Assembly (NCBI RefSeq): GCF_003185915.1
Contig: NZ_QHLZ01000003.1
Span: 234,489 to 298,488 of the forward strand
DNA: 64,000 nt
Source: Arthrobacter psychrochitiniphilus
GTDB lineage: Bacteria > Actinomycetota > Actinomycetes > Actinomycetales > Micrococcaceae
Direction: 5' to 3'
Part shown: positions 1 to 9,645 of the stretch, in pieces
How the letters are laid out: every line of letters starts with the position of its first letter
Position numbering within the stretch: the first letter of the stretch is position 1
Made by a program: the position numbers and the translations under genes
The notes under the pieces: generated by a model
Seen by the model: only the letters and a program-made list of their open reading frames with translations
Databases searched by the model: none
Told to the model about the DNA's origin: nothing

Positions 1-1
1 A

Positions 2-400
<399 letters not shown>

Positions 401-473
401 CATGCCGATAGTGCGCTAAGGGAGTTGCCGAAGGACCCGAACTGAGCTTGCGAAGTTTGGGAGGCAACGACCG

Positions 474-508
474 GGCGGTGAGTCACCTTGCAAAGGTGAC
501 TCACCGCC
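474..508. terminator. Bidirectional hairpin between rpoC and the patatin gene
   Basis: A perfect 16-bp stem (arms 474-489 and 493-508, loop GCA) lies between two convergent genes, so it can end both transcripts. The plus-strand trailer has only CTTT, so the U-tract is weak. Confidence 0.7.
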
Positions 509-565
509 GTCGTGCTTTAACATGGCTCCCTCACTTTAGGGTGTTATTTTAGGAACGCTCCTGCG

Positions 566-1681
566 CTAGCCCAAGCTGTAGTCGCCGGACTTCCACTTAT
601 CCCAGTCCCAGGTGGTCAGGAATTTCTGACCGCTGCTCATCCCCCGGCCAAACATGGTGCTTTTGTCTGCGGGGGAGAGGTGGAAGTCGGTGGCCTGATA
701 AGGGGTGGTGTTGACAAAAATGGTGCGCGAACTTGCTTGGGGATTGTTCACGTAGGCGTTGTCGTGGGCACTCATCATGGTCGCTAGCAATGACTTGGCC
801 AGCGCCACGTTGGTGTTGTCAGGACTCCAATCTGTGGTGCGAATAGTTCTCTGGCCAGAAAGTTTGACGCCGATGGTTGGCCAGCGTGACTCCTTCCCGT
901 CATTTCGATCAAAGATGGCCATAGGGAAATTGGACAGCAGCCCACCGTCGGCACAAACAATGTGGTCGTGACCTGTGAGAGTTGGATCGGCCTGCATCTT
1001 CCAAGGGCGGAAGAAAAAGGGGATGGACGCGGAAGCCCTAATAGCGTCCGCCACCGGTATCATGTCCGGGTCCATCCCCAGAAGCGACTGGTAGTCCCAC
1101 GGTAGGCGCAGCATGATGCCGCGTGAAACGTCTGAAACTATGACAACCAGCTTGTATCGCTGTTCAGGCGGAAGCGCGCTGCCAGGATCGTCATCCCTCA
1201 AATCCGCCCAGGTTCGTACGCCCTGAGCGGCCAGTGTTTCGGCGATCCAGTCGTGCATGAAGCCACCAACGAACAAGCCCTCGTGCAAGAACAGGCCGGT
1301 GGCCGGCCCAATACCGGGGATGTGCTCTAGGAAACCCTGCTTGTCCTCAAACTTGGCAAAATCCAACGACTCCATGACGTTCTTCACCTGTGCCGGTGTC
1401 ATTCCTGACGCCAGAAAAGCGGCCACGATGGCCCCTGCGGAGGTGCCCGCAATCCGGTGGAAAGTGTAAGGGTCACTGTGTGCTGCCAAGGCCGTCACCG
1501 CCCCGACAAGGCTGGAGCCCTTGACTCCGCCACCCTCAAGAACTAAATCCGTATCCGCCATGACGCACCGCAATTCGACAACATCCCACTCCGCATGAGG
1601 GGCTCCGCCAGCCCACAGGCCAGCTTTTAGAGTCGCGGGGTAATTAGTACAATGCGCTTGTGCAGTGCATGTGTCAAGCAT
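566..1681 (-). CDS. Patatin-like phospholipase / acyl hydrolase
   Basis: The 371-aa product has the patatin hallmarks: the oxyanion-hole glycine motif GGGVKG at residues 50-55, the nucleophile elbow GTSAG with Ser81, and a later ADGGLLSNFP segment carrying the catalytic Asp of the Ser-Asp dyad. Such enzymes hydrolyse acyl chains from phospholipids or other lipids. No signal peptide is obvious, so it is probably cytoplasmic or membrane-associated. The GTG/ATG choice matters: the ATG at 1681 has a good GAGGT Shine-Dalgarno six bases upstream, but homology begins only at Met41 (start 1561), which has no clear SD. The upstream start is taken with reservation. The physiological substrate is unknown. 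Confidence 0.85.
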   Translation of the reverse strand: MLDTCTAQAHCTNYPATLKAGLWAGGAPHAEWDVVELRCVMADTDLVLEGGGVKGSSLVGAVTALAAHSDPYTFHRIAGTSAGAIVAAFLASGMTPAQVKNVMESLDFAKFEDKQGFLEHIPGIGPATGLFLHEGLFVGGFMHDWIAETLAAQGVRTWADLRDDDPGSALPPEQRYKLVVIVSDVSRGIMLRLPWDYQSLLGMDPDMIPVADAIRASASIPFFFRPWKMQADPTLTGHDHIVCADGGLLSNFPMAIFDRNDGKESRWPTIGVKLSGQRTIRTTDWSPDNTNVALAKSLLATMMSAHDNAYVNNPQASSRTIFVNTTPYQATDFHLSPADKSTMFGRGMSSGQKFLTTWDWDKWKSGDYSLG

Positions 1682-1962
1682 GAGTTGACCTCGATTTCAG
1701 TGCTGGGGCAATGTAGTGGTAACGTAGTGAGTAATTGTTAGTGTGGCAGTGGATAAGAGCGTCAATTTTCTTCGGAAAGTGGATGCGGGTCCGGGTTGTA
1801 CGGTTCTTGTACAGCGAATGCCACATTTTTGCATGCCTAGGCGCTGTGAAGTCGCCAAGTCTGCGACTACCAGTAAAAGGCTTTCCCCGTAGGTCGATTC
1901 ATTTTGATCAGCGGGGCCGGCAACACGAGAATCCACTCGAGAAAACAACGGAGAACACGAAA
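1682..1962. other. Divergent intergenic region with str-operon leader
   Basis: This 281-bp gap holds the promoters for the patatin gene (minus) and rpsL (plus). I could not assign a convincing -35/-10 pair for either. A small inverted repeat, TGTAC..GTACA, lies near 1797-1813. The 13-mer GAATGCCACATTT at 1816-1828 recurs in the rpsJ leader at 15618-15630. Confidence 0.4.
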
Positions 1963-2337
1963 GTGCCTACGATTAACCAGCTGGTCCGAAAGGGCCGGAC
2001 ACCCAAGGTCACGAAGACCAAGGCTCCCGCACTTAAGGGCAGCCCCATGCGTCGCGGCGTTTGCACGCGCGTTTACACAACCACCCCGAAGAAGCCGAAC
2101 TCGGCTCTGCGTAAGGTTGCACGTGTGCGCCTCAACGGCGGCGTGGAAGTTACCGCTTACATCCCCGGTGTAGGCCACAACCTTCAGGAGCACTCCATCG
2201 TGCTCGTCCGTGGAGGCCGTGTTAAGGACCTTCCCGGTGTTCGTTACAAGATCGTCCGCGGCGCACTGGATACCCAGGGCGTTAAGAACCGCAAGCAGGC
2301 ACGTAGCCGCTACGGTGCAAAGATGGAGAAGAAGTAA
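1963..2337 (+). CDS. rpsL: 30S ribosomal protein S12
   Basis: S12 sits at the decoding centre and controls translational accuracy. The product is 124 aa, the normal actinobacterial length, beginning [12 protein letters not shown] from a GTG codon; GGAG nine to ten bases upstream serves as SD. A longer frame reaches back to 1735, but the family N-terminus fixes the start at 1963. The streptomycin-relevant loop reads [12 protein letters not shown] with lysines at 43 and 44, the wild-type (sensitive) state. It is the first gene of the str operon, and rpsG starts one base after its stop codon. Confidence 0.98.
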   Translation: MPTINQLVRKGRTPKVTKTKAPALKGSPMRRGVCTRVYTTTPKKPNSALRKVARVRLNGGVEVTAYIPGVGHNLQEHSIVLVRGGRVKDLPGVRYKIVRGALDTQGVKNRKQARSRYGAKMEKK

Positions 2338-2338
2338 T

Positions 2339-2809
2339 ATGCCTCGCAAGGGTCCGGCCCCCAAGCGGCCGCTAGTAGTAGATCCCGTATACGGTTCCCC
2401 TTTGGTCACTCAGCTGATCAACAAGGTTCTGGTTGACGGTAAGAAGTCCACCGCAGAGCGCATCGTTTACGGCGCACTTGAGGGTGTACGTGAAAAGACC
2501 GGTGCTGATCCCGTAGTTGCCTTGAAGAAGGCCATGGAGAACATCAAGCCCAGCCTTGAGGTCAAGTCCCGCCGTGTTGGTGGCGCCACCTACCAGGTTC
2601 CGGTTGAAGTTAAGCCGGGTCGTCAGACCGCTTTGGCTTTGCGCTGGTTGGTTGGTTACTCGAAGGCTCGCCGCGAGAAGACCATGACCGAGCGTTTGCG
2701 CAACGAAGTTCTGGATGCCTCCAATGGCCTTGGTGCTGCTGTCAAGCGTCGCGAAGATACCCACAAGATGGCTGAGTCCAACAAGGCCTTCGCCCATTAC
2801 CGCTGGTAA
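2339..2809 (+). CDS. rpsG: 30S ribosomal protein S7
   Basis: S7 nucleates assembly of the 30S head by binding the 3' major domain of 16S rRNA. The 156-aa product starts [12 protein letters not shown] and ends with AHYRW, both typical of actinobacterial S7. The ATG lies one base after the rpsL stop, so the two genes are probably translationally coupled. No independent promoter is visible. A hairpin follows the gene and may separate rpsLG from fusA expression. Confidence 0.98.
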   Translation: MPRKGPAPKRPLVVDPVYGSPLVTQLINKVLVDGKKSTAERIVYGALEGVREKTGADPVVALKKAMENIKPSLEVKSRRVGGATYQVPVEVKPGRQTALALRWLVGYSKARREKTMTERLRNEVLDASNGLGAAVKRREDTHKMAESNKAFAHYRW

Positions 2810-2821
2810 CTAGAGCCTTCA

Positions 2822-2850
2822 GGTTGCTGGCGGTAACCCCGCCAGCAACC
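2822..2850 (+). terminator. Hairpin between rpsG and fusA
   Basis: A perfect 12-bp GC-rich stem (2822-2833 with 2839-2850, loop TAACC) sits in the only sizeable gap of the operon. It lacks a U-tract (TTCGAG follows), so it may be a partial terminator or an mRNA processing/stability element rather than a full stop. Confidence 0.5.
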
Positions 2851-2881
2851 TTCGAGCTCATCTCTAGATAAGGGAGAAACC

Positions 2882-4996
2882 GTGGCACAGGACGTGCTTA
2901 CAGACCTTAACAAGGTCCGCAACATCGGCATCATGGCCCACATTGATGCTGGCAAGACCACTACAACTGAGCGCATCCTGTTCTACACGGGTGTGAACCA
3001 CAAGCTCGGCGAAACGCACGACGGTGCATCGACGACTGACTGGATGGAACAGGAAAAGGAACGCGGCATCACCATCACGAGCGCCGCCGTGACCTGCTTC
3101 TGGAACAACAACCAGATCAACATCATTGACACACCCGGCCACGTTGACTTCACTGTTGAGGTTGAGCGCTCACTTCGCGTGCTCGACGGCGCAGTTGCTG
3201 TTTTTGACGGCAAGGAAGGCGTAGAGCCGCAGTCTGAGACTGTTTGGCGCCAGGCTGACAAGTACAACGTTCCGCGTATCTGCTTCGTCAACAAGATGGA
3301 CAAGCTCGGTGCTGATTTCTACTTCACGGTAGACACCATCATCAACCGCTTGGGTGCCAAGCCCCTCGTTATGCAGCTGCCTATCGGTGCTGAAAGCGAA
3401 TTCGTTGGCGTCGTCGATCTGCTGACCATGAAGGCCTTCGTTTGGGCTGGCGACTCCAAGGGTGACGTCACCATGGGTGCCAACTACGAAATCCAGGAGA
3501 TCCCCGCGGATCTGCAGGAAAAGGCTGAAGAGTACCGTGCCGCCCTCGTAGAGGCTGCTGCCGAGGCCTCCGAAGAACTCATGGAGAAGTACCTCGAGGG
3601 CATAGAGCCCAGCATTGAGGAACTGAAGGCTGGCATTCGCAAGCTGACTGTGAACTCCGAGATCTACCCGGTCTTCTGTGGTTCAGCTTTCAAGAACCGC
3701 GGCGTTCAGCCCATGCTCGATGCTGTCATCGATTTCCTGCCGAACCCGTTGGACGTTGGTGCGATGATCGGTCACGATCCCCGCAACGAGGAAATCGAGA
3801 TCAAGCGCGAGCCGAGTGAAGACGAGCCGTTCTCGGCTCTCGCCTTCAAGATCGCAACGCACCCGTTCTTCGGTCAGTTGAACTTCATCCGCGTGTACTC
3901 CGGCAAGGCAACTCCCGGTACTCAGCTGCTGAACTCAACGAAGCAGAAGAAGGAACGCATTGGCAAGCTCTTCCAGATGCACGCCAACAAGGAAATGCCG
4001 GTAGACGAGGTCCATGCAGGCCACATCTACGCTGTGATTGGCCTCAAGGACACCACCACCGGTGACACCTTGTGCGATCCGGCCAACCCGGTAGTACTTG
4101 AGTCGATGACCTTCCCCGAGCCCGTGATCTTCGTTGCCATCGAGCCGAAGACCAAGGGTGACCAGGAGAAGCTCTCCACTGCTATCCAGAAGCTCTCCGC
4201 TGAGGACCCGACGTTCACCGTTACCCTCAACGAAGACACCGGCCAGACCGAAATTGGCGGCATGGGCGAGCTTCACCTGGATATCCTGGTGGACCGCATG
4301 CGTCGCGAATTCAACGTTGAAGCTAACGTTGGCAAGCCGCAGGTTGCTTACCGCGAAACCATCAAGCGCGCCGTAGTCAAGCATGACTACACGCACAAGA
4401 AGCAGACCGGTGGTTCAGGTCAGTTCGCTAAGATCCAGATTGCCATTGAGCCGCTGGATACGCACGATGGCGAAATGTACTCCTTCGAGAACAAGGTCAC
4501 TGGTGGCCGTGTTCCCCGCGAGTACATCCCCAGCGTTGACCAGGGCATCCAGTCCGCACTGCCTGACGGCGTGCTGGCCGGCTACCCAATGGTTGGCATC
4601 AAGGCCACGCTGCTTGACGGCGCGTCACACGATGTTGACTCTTCCGAAATGGCCTTCAAGATCGCCGGTCGCATGGCGTTCAAGGAAGCCGCTCGGTTGG
4701 CCAACCCGGTTCTGCTCGAACCGCTGATGGAAGTTGAAGTCCGCACCCCTGAGGAATACATGGGTGAAGTAATCGGTGACATCAACTCACGTCGTGGACA
4801 GATGCAGTCCATGGAGGACGCAAGCGGTGTCAAGGTCATCAAGGCTCTTGTCCCCTTGTCCGGCATGTTCGGTTACATCGGTGACTTGCGTTCAAAGACC
4901 CAGGGTCGCGCAGTGTACTCGATGAAGTTCGATAGCTACTCTGAGGTTCCGAAGGCAGTTGCCGACGAGATCATCCAGAAGGCCCGCGGCGAGTAG
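2882..4996 (+). CDS. fusA: Elongation factor G
   Basis: EF-G is the GTPase that drives tRNA-mRNA translocation and, with RRF, ribosome recycling. The 704-aa product has the expected length. The P-loop is AHIDAGKTT at residues 19-27, the switch-[10 protein letters not shown] and the NKMD guanine-specificity motif follow, and domains II-V run through to the C-terminal [13 protein letters not shown]. It starts at GTG 2882 behind a strong AGGGAG SD. It belongs to the str operon between rpsG and tuf, with hairpins on both sides that could set its level independently of its neighbours. It is the target of fusidic acid; I did not check resistance positions. Confidence 0.98.
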   Translation: MAQDVLTDLNKVRNIGIMAHIDAGKTTTTERILFYTGVNHKLGETHDGASTTDWMEQEKERGITITSAAVTCFWNNNQINIIDTPGHVDFTVEVERSLRVLDGAVAVFDGKEGVEPQSETVWRQADKYNVPRICFVNKMDKLGADFYFTVDTIINRLGAKPLVMQLPIGAESEFVGVVDLLTMKAFVWAGDSKGDVTMGANYEIQEIPADLQEKAEEYRAALVEAAAEASEELMEKYLEGIEPSIEELKAGIRKLTVNSEIYPVFCGSAFKNRGVQPMLDAVIDFLPNPLDVGAMIGHDPRNEEIEIKREPSEDEPFSALAFKIATHPFFGQLNFIRVYSGKATPGTQLLNSTKQKKERIGKLFQMHANKEMPVDEVHAGHIYAVIGLKDTTTGDTLCDPANPVVLESMTFPEPVIFVAIEPKTKGDQEKLSTAIQKLSAEDPTFTVTLNEDTGQTEIGGMGELHLDILVDRMRREFNVEANVGKPQVAYRETIKRAVVKHDYTHKKQTGGSGQFAKIQIAIEPLDTHDGEMYSFENKVTGGRVPREYIPSVDQGIQSALPDGVLAGYPMVGIKATLLDGASHDVDSSEMAFKIAGRMAFKEAARLANPVLLEPLMEVEVRTPEEYMGEVIGDINSRRGQMQSMEDASGVKVIKALVPLSGMFGYIGDLRSKTQGRAVYSMKFDSYSEVPKAVADEIIQKARGE

Positions 4997-5010
4997 TCGC
5001 ACTTTTGCAC

Positions 5011-5045
5011 GGCGTCTGTTCCAGCCCTAAGCTGGGACAGACGCC
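5011..5045 (+). terminator. Terminator hairpin after fusA
   Basis: A 15-bp stem (5011-5025 with 5031-5045, loop CCTAA, one G-U pair) follows the fusA stop by 14 bases. The downstream sequence is AT-rich but has no clean U-run. It separates fusA from tuf, which appears to have its own promoter. Confidence 0.65.
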
Positions 5046-5082
5046 AGCAATCAGTAATTTCTTAAACATAAAAAGCCCCCAG

Positions 5083-5088
5083 TAGACT
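5083..5088 (+). promoter_or_regulatory. Candidate -10 box for tuf
   Basis: TAGACT matches the actinobacterial TANNNT -10 pattern and lies in the AT-rich stretch between the fusA terminator and tuf. No good -35 is seen at 16-18 bp upstream. It would give a 5' UTR of about 60 nt. The call is tentative. Confidence 0.35.
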
Positions 5089-5156
5089 TACTACGGTTTC
5101 AGTGACGAAAAGCGTCGCTGAGAGTAAGCCATCTGAAAACGTTCTAGGAGGACCCC

Positions 5157-6347
5157 GTGGCAAAGGCAAAGTTCGAGCGGACCAAGCCGCACGTTAACAT
5201 CGGCACCATCGGTCACGTTGACCATGGTAAGACCACGTTGACGGCTGCCATTTCCAAGGTACTGTACGACAAGTACCCCGATCTTAACGAGCAGCGTGAC
5301 TTCGCTACTATCGACTCGGCTCCCGAGGAGAAGCAGCGCGGTATCACGATCAACATCTCGCACGTTGAGTACCAGACCGAGAAGCGCCACTACGCACACG
5401 TAGACGCCCCCGGTCACGCTGACTACATCAAGAACATGATCACCGGTGCTGCGCAGATGGACGGCGCTATCTTGGTGGTTGCTGCGACTGACGGCCCGAT
5501 GGCCCAGACTCGCGAGCACGTTCTGTTGGCCCGCCAGGTTGGTGTCCCCTACCTGCTGGTTGCACTGAACAAGTCCGACATGGTTGATGACGAAGAACTC
5601 CTCGACTTGGTCGAAATGGAAGTTCGCGAACTTCTCTCCTCACAGGGCTTCGACGGCGACGAGGCACCCGTTGTGCGCGTTTCCGGCCTGAAGGCTCTGG
5701 AAGGCGACCCGGTTTGGGTCAAGTCCGTTGAGGACCTGATGGAAGCCGTTGACAACCACGTTCCTGACCCCATCCGCGACAAGGACAAGCCGTTCTTGAT
5801 GCCGGTTGAAGATGTCTTCACCATCACTGGCCGTGGAACCGTTGTTACGGGCCGCGCCGAGCGTGGAACCCTCAAGATCAACTCTGAAATTGAGATTGTC
5901 GGAATCCGTCCGGTCCAGAAGACCACGGTTACCGGTATCGAAATGTTCCACAAGCAGCTCGACGAGGCTTGGGCCGGCGAGAACTGTGGTCTGCTTCTCC
6001 GCGGTATCAAGCGCGAAGACGTAGAGCGTGGCCAGGTTATCGTCAAGCCGGGTTCCATTACCCCGCACACCGATTTCGAAGCCAACGTCTACATCTTGGC
6101 CAAGGATGAGGGCGGGCGTCACAACCCGTTCTACTCCAACTACCGCCCGCAGTTCTACTTCCGCACCACGGATGTTACCGGCGTCATCACCCTGCCTGAG
6201 GGCACGGAAATGGTTATGCCTGGCGACAACACCGAAATGACTGTCGCGCTGATCCAGCCGATCGCCATGGAAGAGGGCCTCGGCTTCGCTATCCGCGAAG
6301 GCGGCCGCACCGTTGGTTCAGGTCGTGTCACCAAGATCATCAAGTAG
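5157..6347 (+). CDS. tuf: Elongation factor Tu
   Basis: EF-Tu delivers aminoacyl-tRNA to the ribosomal A site as a GTP complex. The 396-aa product carries the P-loop GHVDHGKT (residues 19-26), the effector-loop [13 protein letters not shown], and NKSD, followed by the two beta-barrel domains ending in [14 protein letters not shown]. It starts at GTG 5157 with a near-perfect AGGAGG SD. A strong terminator follows, so tuf is the last gene of the str cluster. Only one tuf copy is present in this window. Confidence 0.98.
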   Translation: MAKAKFERTKPHVNIGTIGHVDHGKTTLTAAISKVLYDKYPDLNEQRDFATIDSAPEEKQRGITINISHVEYQTEKRHYAHVDAPGHADYIKNMITGAAQMDGAILVVAATDGPMAQTREHVLLARQVGVPYLLVALNKSDMVDDEELLDLVEMEVRELLSSQGFDGDEAPVVRVSGLKALEGDPVWVKSVEDLMEAVDNHVPDPIRDKDKPFLMPVEDVFTITGRGTVVTGRAERGTLKINSEIEIVGIRPVQKTTVTGIEMFHKQLDEAWAGENCGLLLRGIKREDVERGQVIVKPGSITPHTDFEANVYILAKDEGGRHNPFYSNYRPQFYFRTTDVTGVITLPEGTEMVMPGDNTEMTVALIQPIAMEEGLGFAIREGGRTVGSGRVTKIIK

Positions 6348-6370
6348 TCTCTGACTAACTTAGATCTTTG

Positions 6371-6410
6371 AAGAAGGGCCCCAGCTTCGGCTGGGGTCCT
6401 TCTTTGTGTT
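6371..6410 (+). terminator. Intrinsic terminator after tuf
   Basis: A 15-bp stem (6371-6385 with 6390-6404, UUCG tetraloop, one G-U pair) is followed by TGTGTT. It is a strong terminator for the str operon. Confidence 0.9.
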
Positions 6411-6474
6411 AAATGATGCAGGCACGACGGCGTGAGGTCTTCTGTGCGTCATTGTCGCCTTGGGCGAGTGGGCA

Positions 6475-6508
6475 CAAAAAACACCGGCACCAAGGTTGGT
6501 ACCGGTGT
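6475..6508 (-). terminator. Intrinsic terminator of the WXG100 gene pair
   Basis: Read on the minus strand, a stem with 12-nt arms (6497-6508 with 6481-6492, one G-U pair) is followed immediately by TTTTTT. It lies 14 bases past the stop of the 149-aa gene and ends that operon. Confidence 0.88.
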
Positions 6509-6521
6509 CGTGGGTGGAGTC

Positions 6522-6971
6522 TTAGCCTGCGCTCCGAGCCAAGCCATCCACGAGCTCCTGTACCAGCTCAGTATCCAGTCCCTGGCCGGCGTTGATAGCC
6601 AGCAACGTGATACCTGCAAAAAGCCCGCCCGCGAGCAACGTGGCGATCAACGTGGCCCTGCGGGGGACTCCGTTGGCATCATTGAAGGTGACCGCGTAGG
6701 CGTAACTTTGCTTACCGTCACTTGAGATAGTGCCCTGAGCCTCTTCAACGGCGTCGAAGTCCTGAACATAGTGCTGAGCCATGCCTTGCGCCCATGCCAG
6801 AAGATCTGGGAATTCTAAAGCTGCCCCGTCATCACGGACCACGGAAATTACCTCCCCACGCACCAGACTGAACTGGCGGCTGGCAGGTCCTGCGCTTGAG
6901 ACCTCGATGGCTTGTGCCCCATCGGGCAGGACAAGTGTCAGGCCCAGCCCGGTATCGAATGGTTGGCTCAT
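6522..6971 (-). CDS. Small protein paired with a WXG100-headed protein
   Basis: I do not firmly recognise this 149-aa protein. It begins with a beta-rich segment (LGLTLVLPDGAQAIEV), continues through FPDLLAWAQGMAQHYV and YAYAVTF, and ends with a hydrophobic strand (LLAGGLFAGITLLAI) and a helix ELVQELVDGLARS. That layout resembles the Mog1/PsbP-like fold of LpqN or DUF1795 proteins, some of which escort secreted effectors; this is a weak visual resemblance only. It lacks a signal peptide. It starts 46 bp downstream of the WXG100 gene on the same strand and shares its terminator, so the two are almost certainly one operon. A chaperone or immunity role is a hypothesis from context. Confidence 0.75.
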   Translation of the reverse strand: MSQPFDTGLGLTLVLPDGAQAIEVSSAGPASRQFSLVRGEVISVVRDDGAALEFPDLLAWAQGMAQHYVQDFDAVEEAQGTISSDGKQSYAYAVTFNDANGVPRRATLIATLLAGGLFAGITLLAINAGQGLDTELVQELVDGLARSAG

Positions 6972-7017
6972 GGTTTGGGGCCTCTCAGATGGTTAGGACA
7001 AAGTATGTTCAATGGTG

Positions 7018-8640
7018 TTACCTCATGGTTCCAGCAAGGTTCTGGCCCGTGATGATCTTATAGTTTCCGCCATAAGGAGCCTTGTGTAACGTACCAGCGT
7101 TGATGGTCGTTTCGGAGCTGCCACCAACTTTCAGCGAGGCAACTCCGCTGTTAAAGTCAACCAGATTGCTTTCTGTGGAGACAACTGAATTTGCTTGGAG
7201 TGTCACACCTGATGCGCGGTAGATGTTTTCTAGATCGCCAGCTGCCGCAAGATTGTTGCCCGAGGCGATGTTGCTCAGGTAACTATCGATGAGATGTTGG
7301 TTCTGGGCTGTGTTCTGCAGCTCCATACGCACCGTTCCTTGGATTCCTACACTGGACTTGGCACTGGGTCCTTCAGACGGAGGTTTCGGGCCGAACAGTT
7401 CCGCTAGGGGATCTTGGATATTTGGATTGTCCTGAACCTTGGCTGAGCCTTCAATGGTTCCCTTAAGATTGATTGTCATCTTGTTGATGTCGCCGTCTTT
7501 GTCCATGCTCAGGGTGACCCCGGCTTCCCCATTTCCGCCAAACTTCATCCCGTCGCCCAGATCAAGCTGTGCCTTCACTGAGGCTGTTGCACTGGCTGTG
7601 GCAGTACCATCGCTAAGATTCTGTTCGTAGGCGAGCGAAAGCTTCGCTTCTGCCGAGACGTCGGCAGAAACATCTACTTTTGCGCCAACTGAAAGTGTGC
7701 CCTTTCGGCTTGTGTACTCGTCAGTGGAGCCATGGCCATTCGCCGCTGCATCCAGGGTCTTTTCGATGTATTCACCAGGGTTTGTGATGGCATCCGATGC
7801 CCGTGAAAAACTGTCCGGAGGCAGTTCATTGAGCATTTGTGCGCGAGCGGCAAGCGCCTCCTCCAATGAATTGAACTTATAGGTCCTTGAAAGCTCGCCG
7901 CTCAGTGTCACATCAGCGCCAGCCTTGGTGCTGGGTGTGTTGGCGCCACCACTGATGTCCCCTGCAAGGGTGAGTTTTACCGAGCCGTCAGCGTTTTGTG
8001 TGATCTTGCTCGAGAGGTGGGCGCCGCCGTGCACCCAAGCGATCTGGCCATCCACACCAATTTTGTCTGACTGTGAGTACATGGGGATGGAGCCCTTGGC
8101 CGACTCAACAAGGTATTCACGGATGCGATCTTGGTCTTCACGGGGGAGTTTGTCTTCTAACGCGGCGAGACGGTATGCGTTGGGAATTCCGAACTCATCG
8201 CTGGAATGCAGCAGCGTGGTCTTTTCCGCATCGCTCAGGTCCGCCCACCAGAGGCGAACTTCCTGATCTGTGCGGGTGCCAATGTTCTCAAGGGCTTGCT
8301 GGTTCGCAGAAGTCCCGCCGCCAGTTTCTTCAGCCTCGTAGCCCAGAGTGTTGCCGCCGCCTAGGCTGACTTCCGAGGAAGCATTCTCCTGCTCCTGGGC
8401 CTGAGCCTGCAACTTTTCTGAGGTTTCAGTAAACATGGTGCTGGCCGACTTGATCTGAGGCCGCAGCCGCGACGTCCAGTCCTGACGGAAACGCTGTGCG
8501 TCAGGGCCGTTCCAGCGGGCCCGCATGATGGTGGGGTTGAGATCATTGGAGGTTTGATCCAATGCTGCCGAGTGCTTTTGGAAGAGCGTGGCCAATGCCC
8601 GGAGCTCTTCCGGGTCTGCGCCGAGCATGAACTCGTTCAT
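7018..8640 (-). CDS. WXG100-family protein with long beta-rich C-terminal region
   Basis: The first 100 residues look like a WXG100 (EsxA-type) helical hairpin: EELRALATLFQKHSAALDQ, a turn with RWNGPDA (WNG near residue 43), then a second helix through SASTMFTETSEKLQAQAQEQ. This domain is the usual targeting signal of type VII secretion substrates. Residues about 190-440 are dominated by alternating, Gly/Ala/Ser/Thr-rich strands (for example ASATASVKAQLDLGDGMKF), resembling an extended beta-sheet or barrel rather than any toxin domain I know. Total length is 540 aa, far above the roughly 100 aa of a simple WXG100 protein. The start codon is ATG with only a weak SD. No ESX machinery genes are present in the window. 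Function is unknown. Confidence 0.82.
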   Translation of the reverse strand: MNEFMLGADPEELRALATLFQKHSAALDQTSNDLNPTIMRARWNGPDAQRFRQDWTSRLRPQIKSASTMFTETSEKLQAQAQEQENASSEVSLGGGNTLGYEAEETGGGTSANQQALENIGTRTDQEVRLWWADLSDAEKTTLLHSSDEFGIPNAYRLAALEDKLPREDQDRIREYLVESAKGSIPMYSQSDKIGVDGQIAWVHGGAHLSSKITQNADGSVKLTLAGDISGGANTPSTKAGADVTLSGELSRTYKFNSLEEALAARAQMLNELPPDSFSRASDAITNPGEYIEKTLDAAANGHGSTDEYTSRKGTLSVGAKVDVSADVSAEAKLSLAYEQNLSDGTATASATASVKAQLDLGDGMKFGGNGEAGVTLSMDKDGDINKMTINLKGTIEGSAKVQDNPNIQDPLAELFGPKPPSEGPSAKSSVGIQGTVRMELQNTAQNQHLIDSYLSNIASGNNLAAAGDLENIYRASGVTLQANSVVSTESNLVDFNSGVASLKVGGSSETTINAGTLHKAPYGGNYKIITGQNLAGTMR

Positions 8641-8780
8641 GGCTGTCCGTTCAATGGATGCATGGAGGGGATATGGCCAATAGCCATGTGTTCTTCAGCC
8701 CAGCGTAGAGGCCAGCGGTGGAACTTTCGATGGGGAGTATTCCCCATGGTAGCCAGCTGATAGGACTATAGGCTGGCCCA

Positions 8781-8999
8781 ATGGCTATGAGCAAGCAAGG
8801 CATCGCCACAAAAAAGCACGGCATTGTCACCTGTGAACGGGCTAGTGGAGGGTTTTCCGACGGCCGCATGCACCCGTGGAAGGTGGAGTTGGCCTTTGTG
8901 GGCGAGAATCCGGCGTCGAACCTGGGCGCGAAGTGGAAATTGGTCGCGAAGTTCCTGCCTTGGCGCATGGACCGGCCATTGGTGGAACAATGGGCCTAA
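8781..8999 (+). CDS. Small hypothetical protein (72 aa)
   Basis: I do not recognise this product. The frame runs from ATG 8781 (a second ATG lies two codons later) to TAA. Its codons mostly end in G or C, as in neighbouring genes, and its composition (TKKHGIVTCERASGGFSD, KWKLVAKFLPWRMDRPLVEQ) looks protein-like, whereas the overlapping minus-strand frame does not. No clear SD is seen. It lies on the strand opposite the WXG100 gene and about 80 bp upstream of the SRPBCC gene. It could be a remnant of a longer gene. Confidence 0.4.
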   Translation: MAMSKQGIATKKHGIVTCERASGGFSDGRMHPWKVELAFVGENPASNLGAKWKLVAKFLPWRMDRPLVEQWA

Positions 9000-9079
9000 T
9001 CCGTGCTGGGGGCCCGCTGAAACGGGACGGCAGCACCCCTCCGCGATGACGTTCTCCGCACTTCAGGAAGAGTAAGCCC

Positions 9080-9553
9080 ATGCCGCAAGTAGTTGCCGAA
9101 CGTACGGTGCTGCTGGATCCCGCCAGCGCCTTCGAATTGTCTCAAACCACAGGTGATTTCCGGCTGAAATGGGATCCGTTTATTCATTCACAACATTTTC
9201 AAGATGGTGCCACCAAGGCCGGCAAGGGGGTGCGCACCCGGACCAGGTCACGGATGGGCCTGCTCATGGTCAGCGAATATGTCTCTTACGTCCCCGGGCG
9301 GAACGTCGGCATGAAGATGGTATCCGGCCCGTGGTTCTTCGCCCAATTTGGTGGCGGCTGGCGCTTTAGCGAGTGCGACGGCGGAACCAGGCTGGTTTGG
9401 AAGTACACCTTTTCCTGCAAGCCAAGGTGGCTGCGATGGTTGACTCATCCTGTGGGAGTGTGGTTGTTGGGCCGGGAAATTGAACGGCGGATCACTGCCT
9501 TCGCAGCGGCATGCGGTAATGCTGAACTTATTGCCGAACTGAAGAAGATTTAG
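9080..9553 (+). CDS. SRPBCC (START-like) family protein
   Basis: The 157-aa product fits the polyketide cyclase/dehydrase-like SRPBCC fold, a helix-grip domain enclosing a hydrophobic ligand cavity. An N-terminal strand, AERTVLLDPASAFELSQ, leads into the characteristic DFRLKWDPFI segment; several antiparallel strands follow (GVRTRTRSRMGLLMV, MKMVSGPWFFAQF, TRLVWKYTFS) and the C-terminal long helix begins near LLGREIERRITAF. The ligand cannot be predicted from sequence. AGGAAGAG about seven bases before ATG 9080 is a good SD. It appears to stand alone, with no partner that suggests a pathway. Confidence 0.82.
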   Translation: MPQVVAERTVLLDPASAFELSQTTGDFRLKWDPFIHSQHFQDGATKAGKGVRTRTRSRMGLLMVSEYVSYVPGRNVGMKMVSGPWFFAQFGGGWRFSECDGGTRLVWKYTFSCKPRWLRWLTHPVGVWLLGREIERRITAFAAACGNAELIAELKKI

Positions 9554-9645
9554 AGCACGGGCCGTTATGTCCACTTGATGTATTAAGTGCTGTTAGTGCC
9601 TTGTTCTTGATTTAGGATGGGAGCTCACAGCCACGAGGGAGCAGT

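Noticed and set aside
8651-8968. 105-aa minus-strand frame upstream of the WXG100 gene
   Set aside because: Its composition (many Cys, Pro and Trp, no pattern) looks like a shadow of the plus-strand 72-aa frame, which has better codon use.
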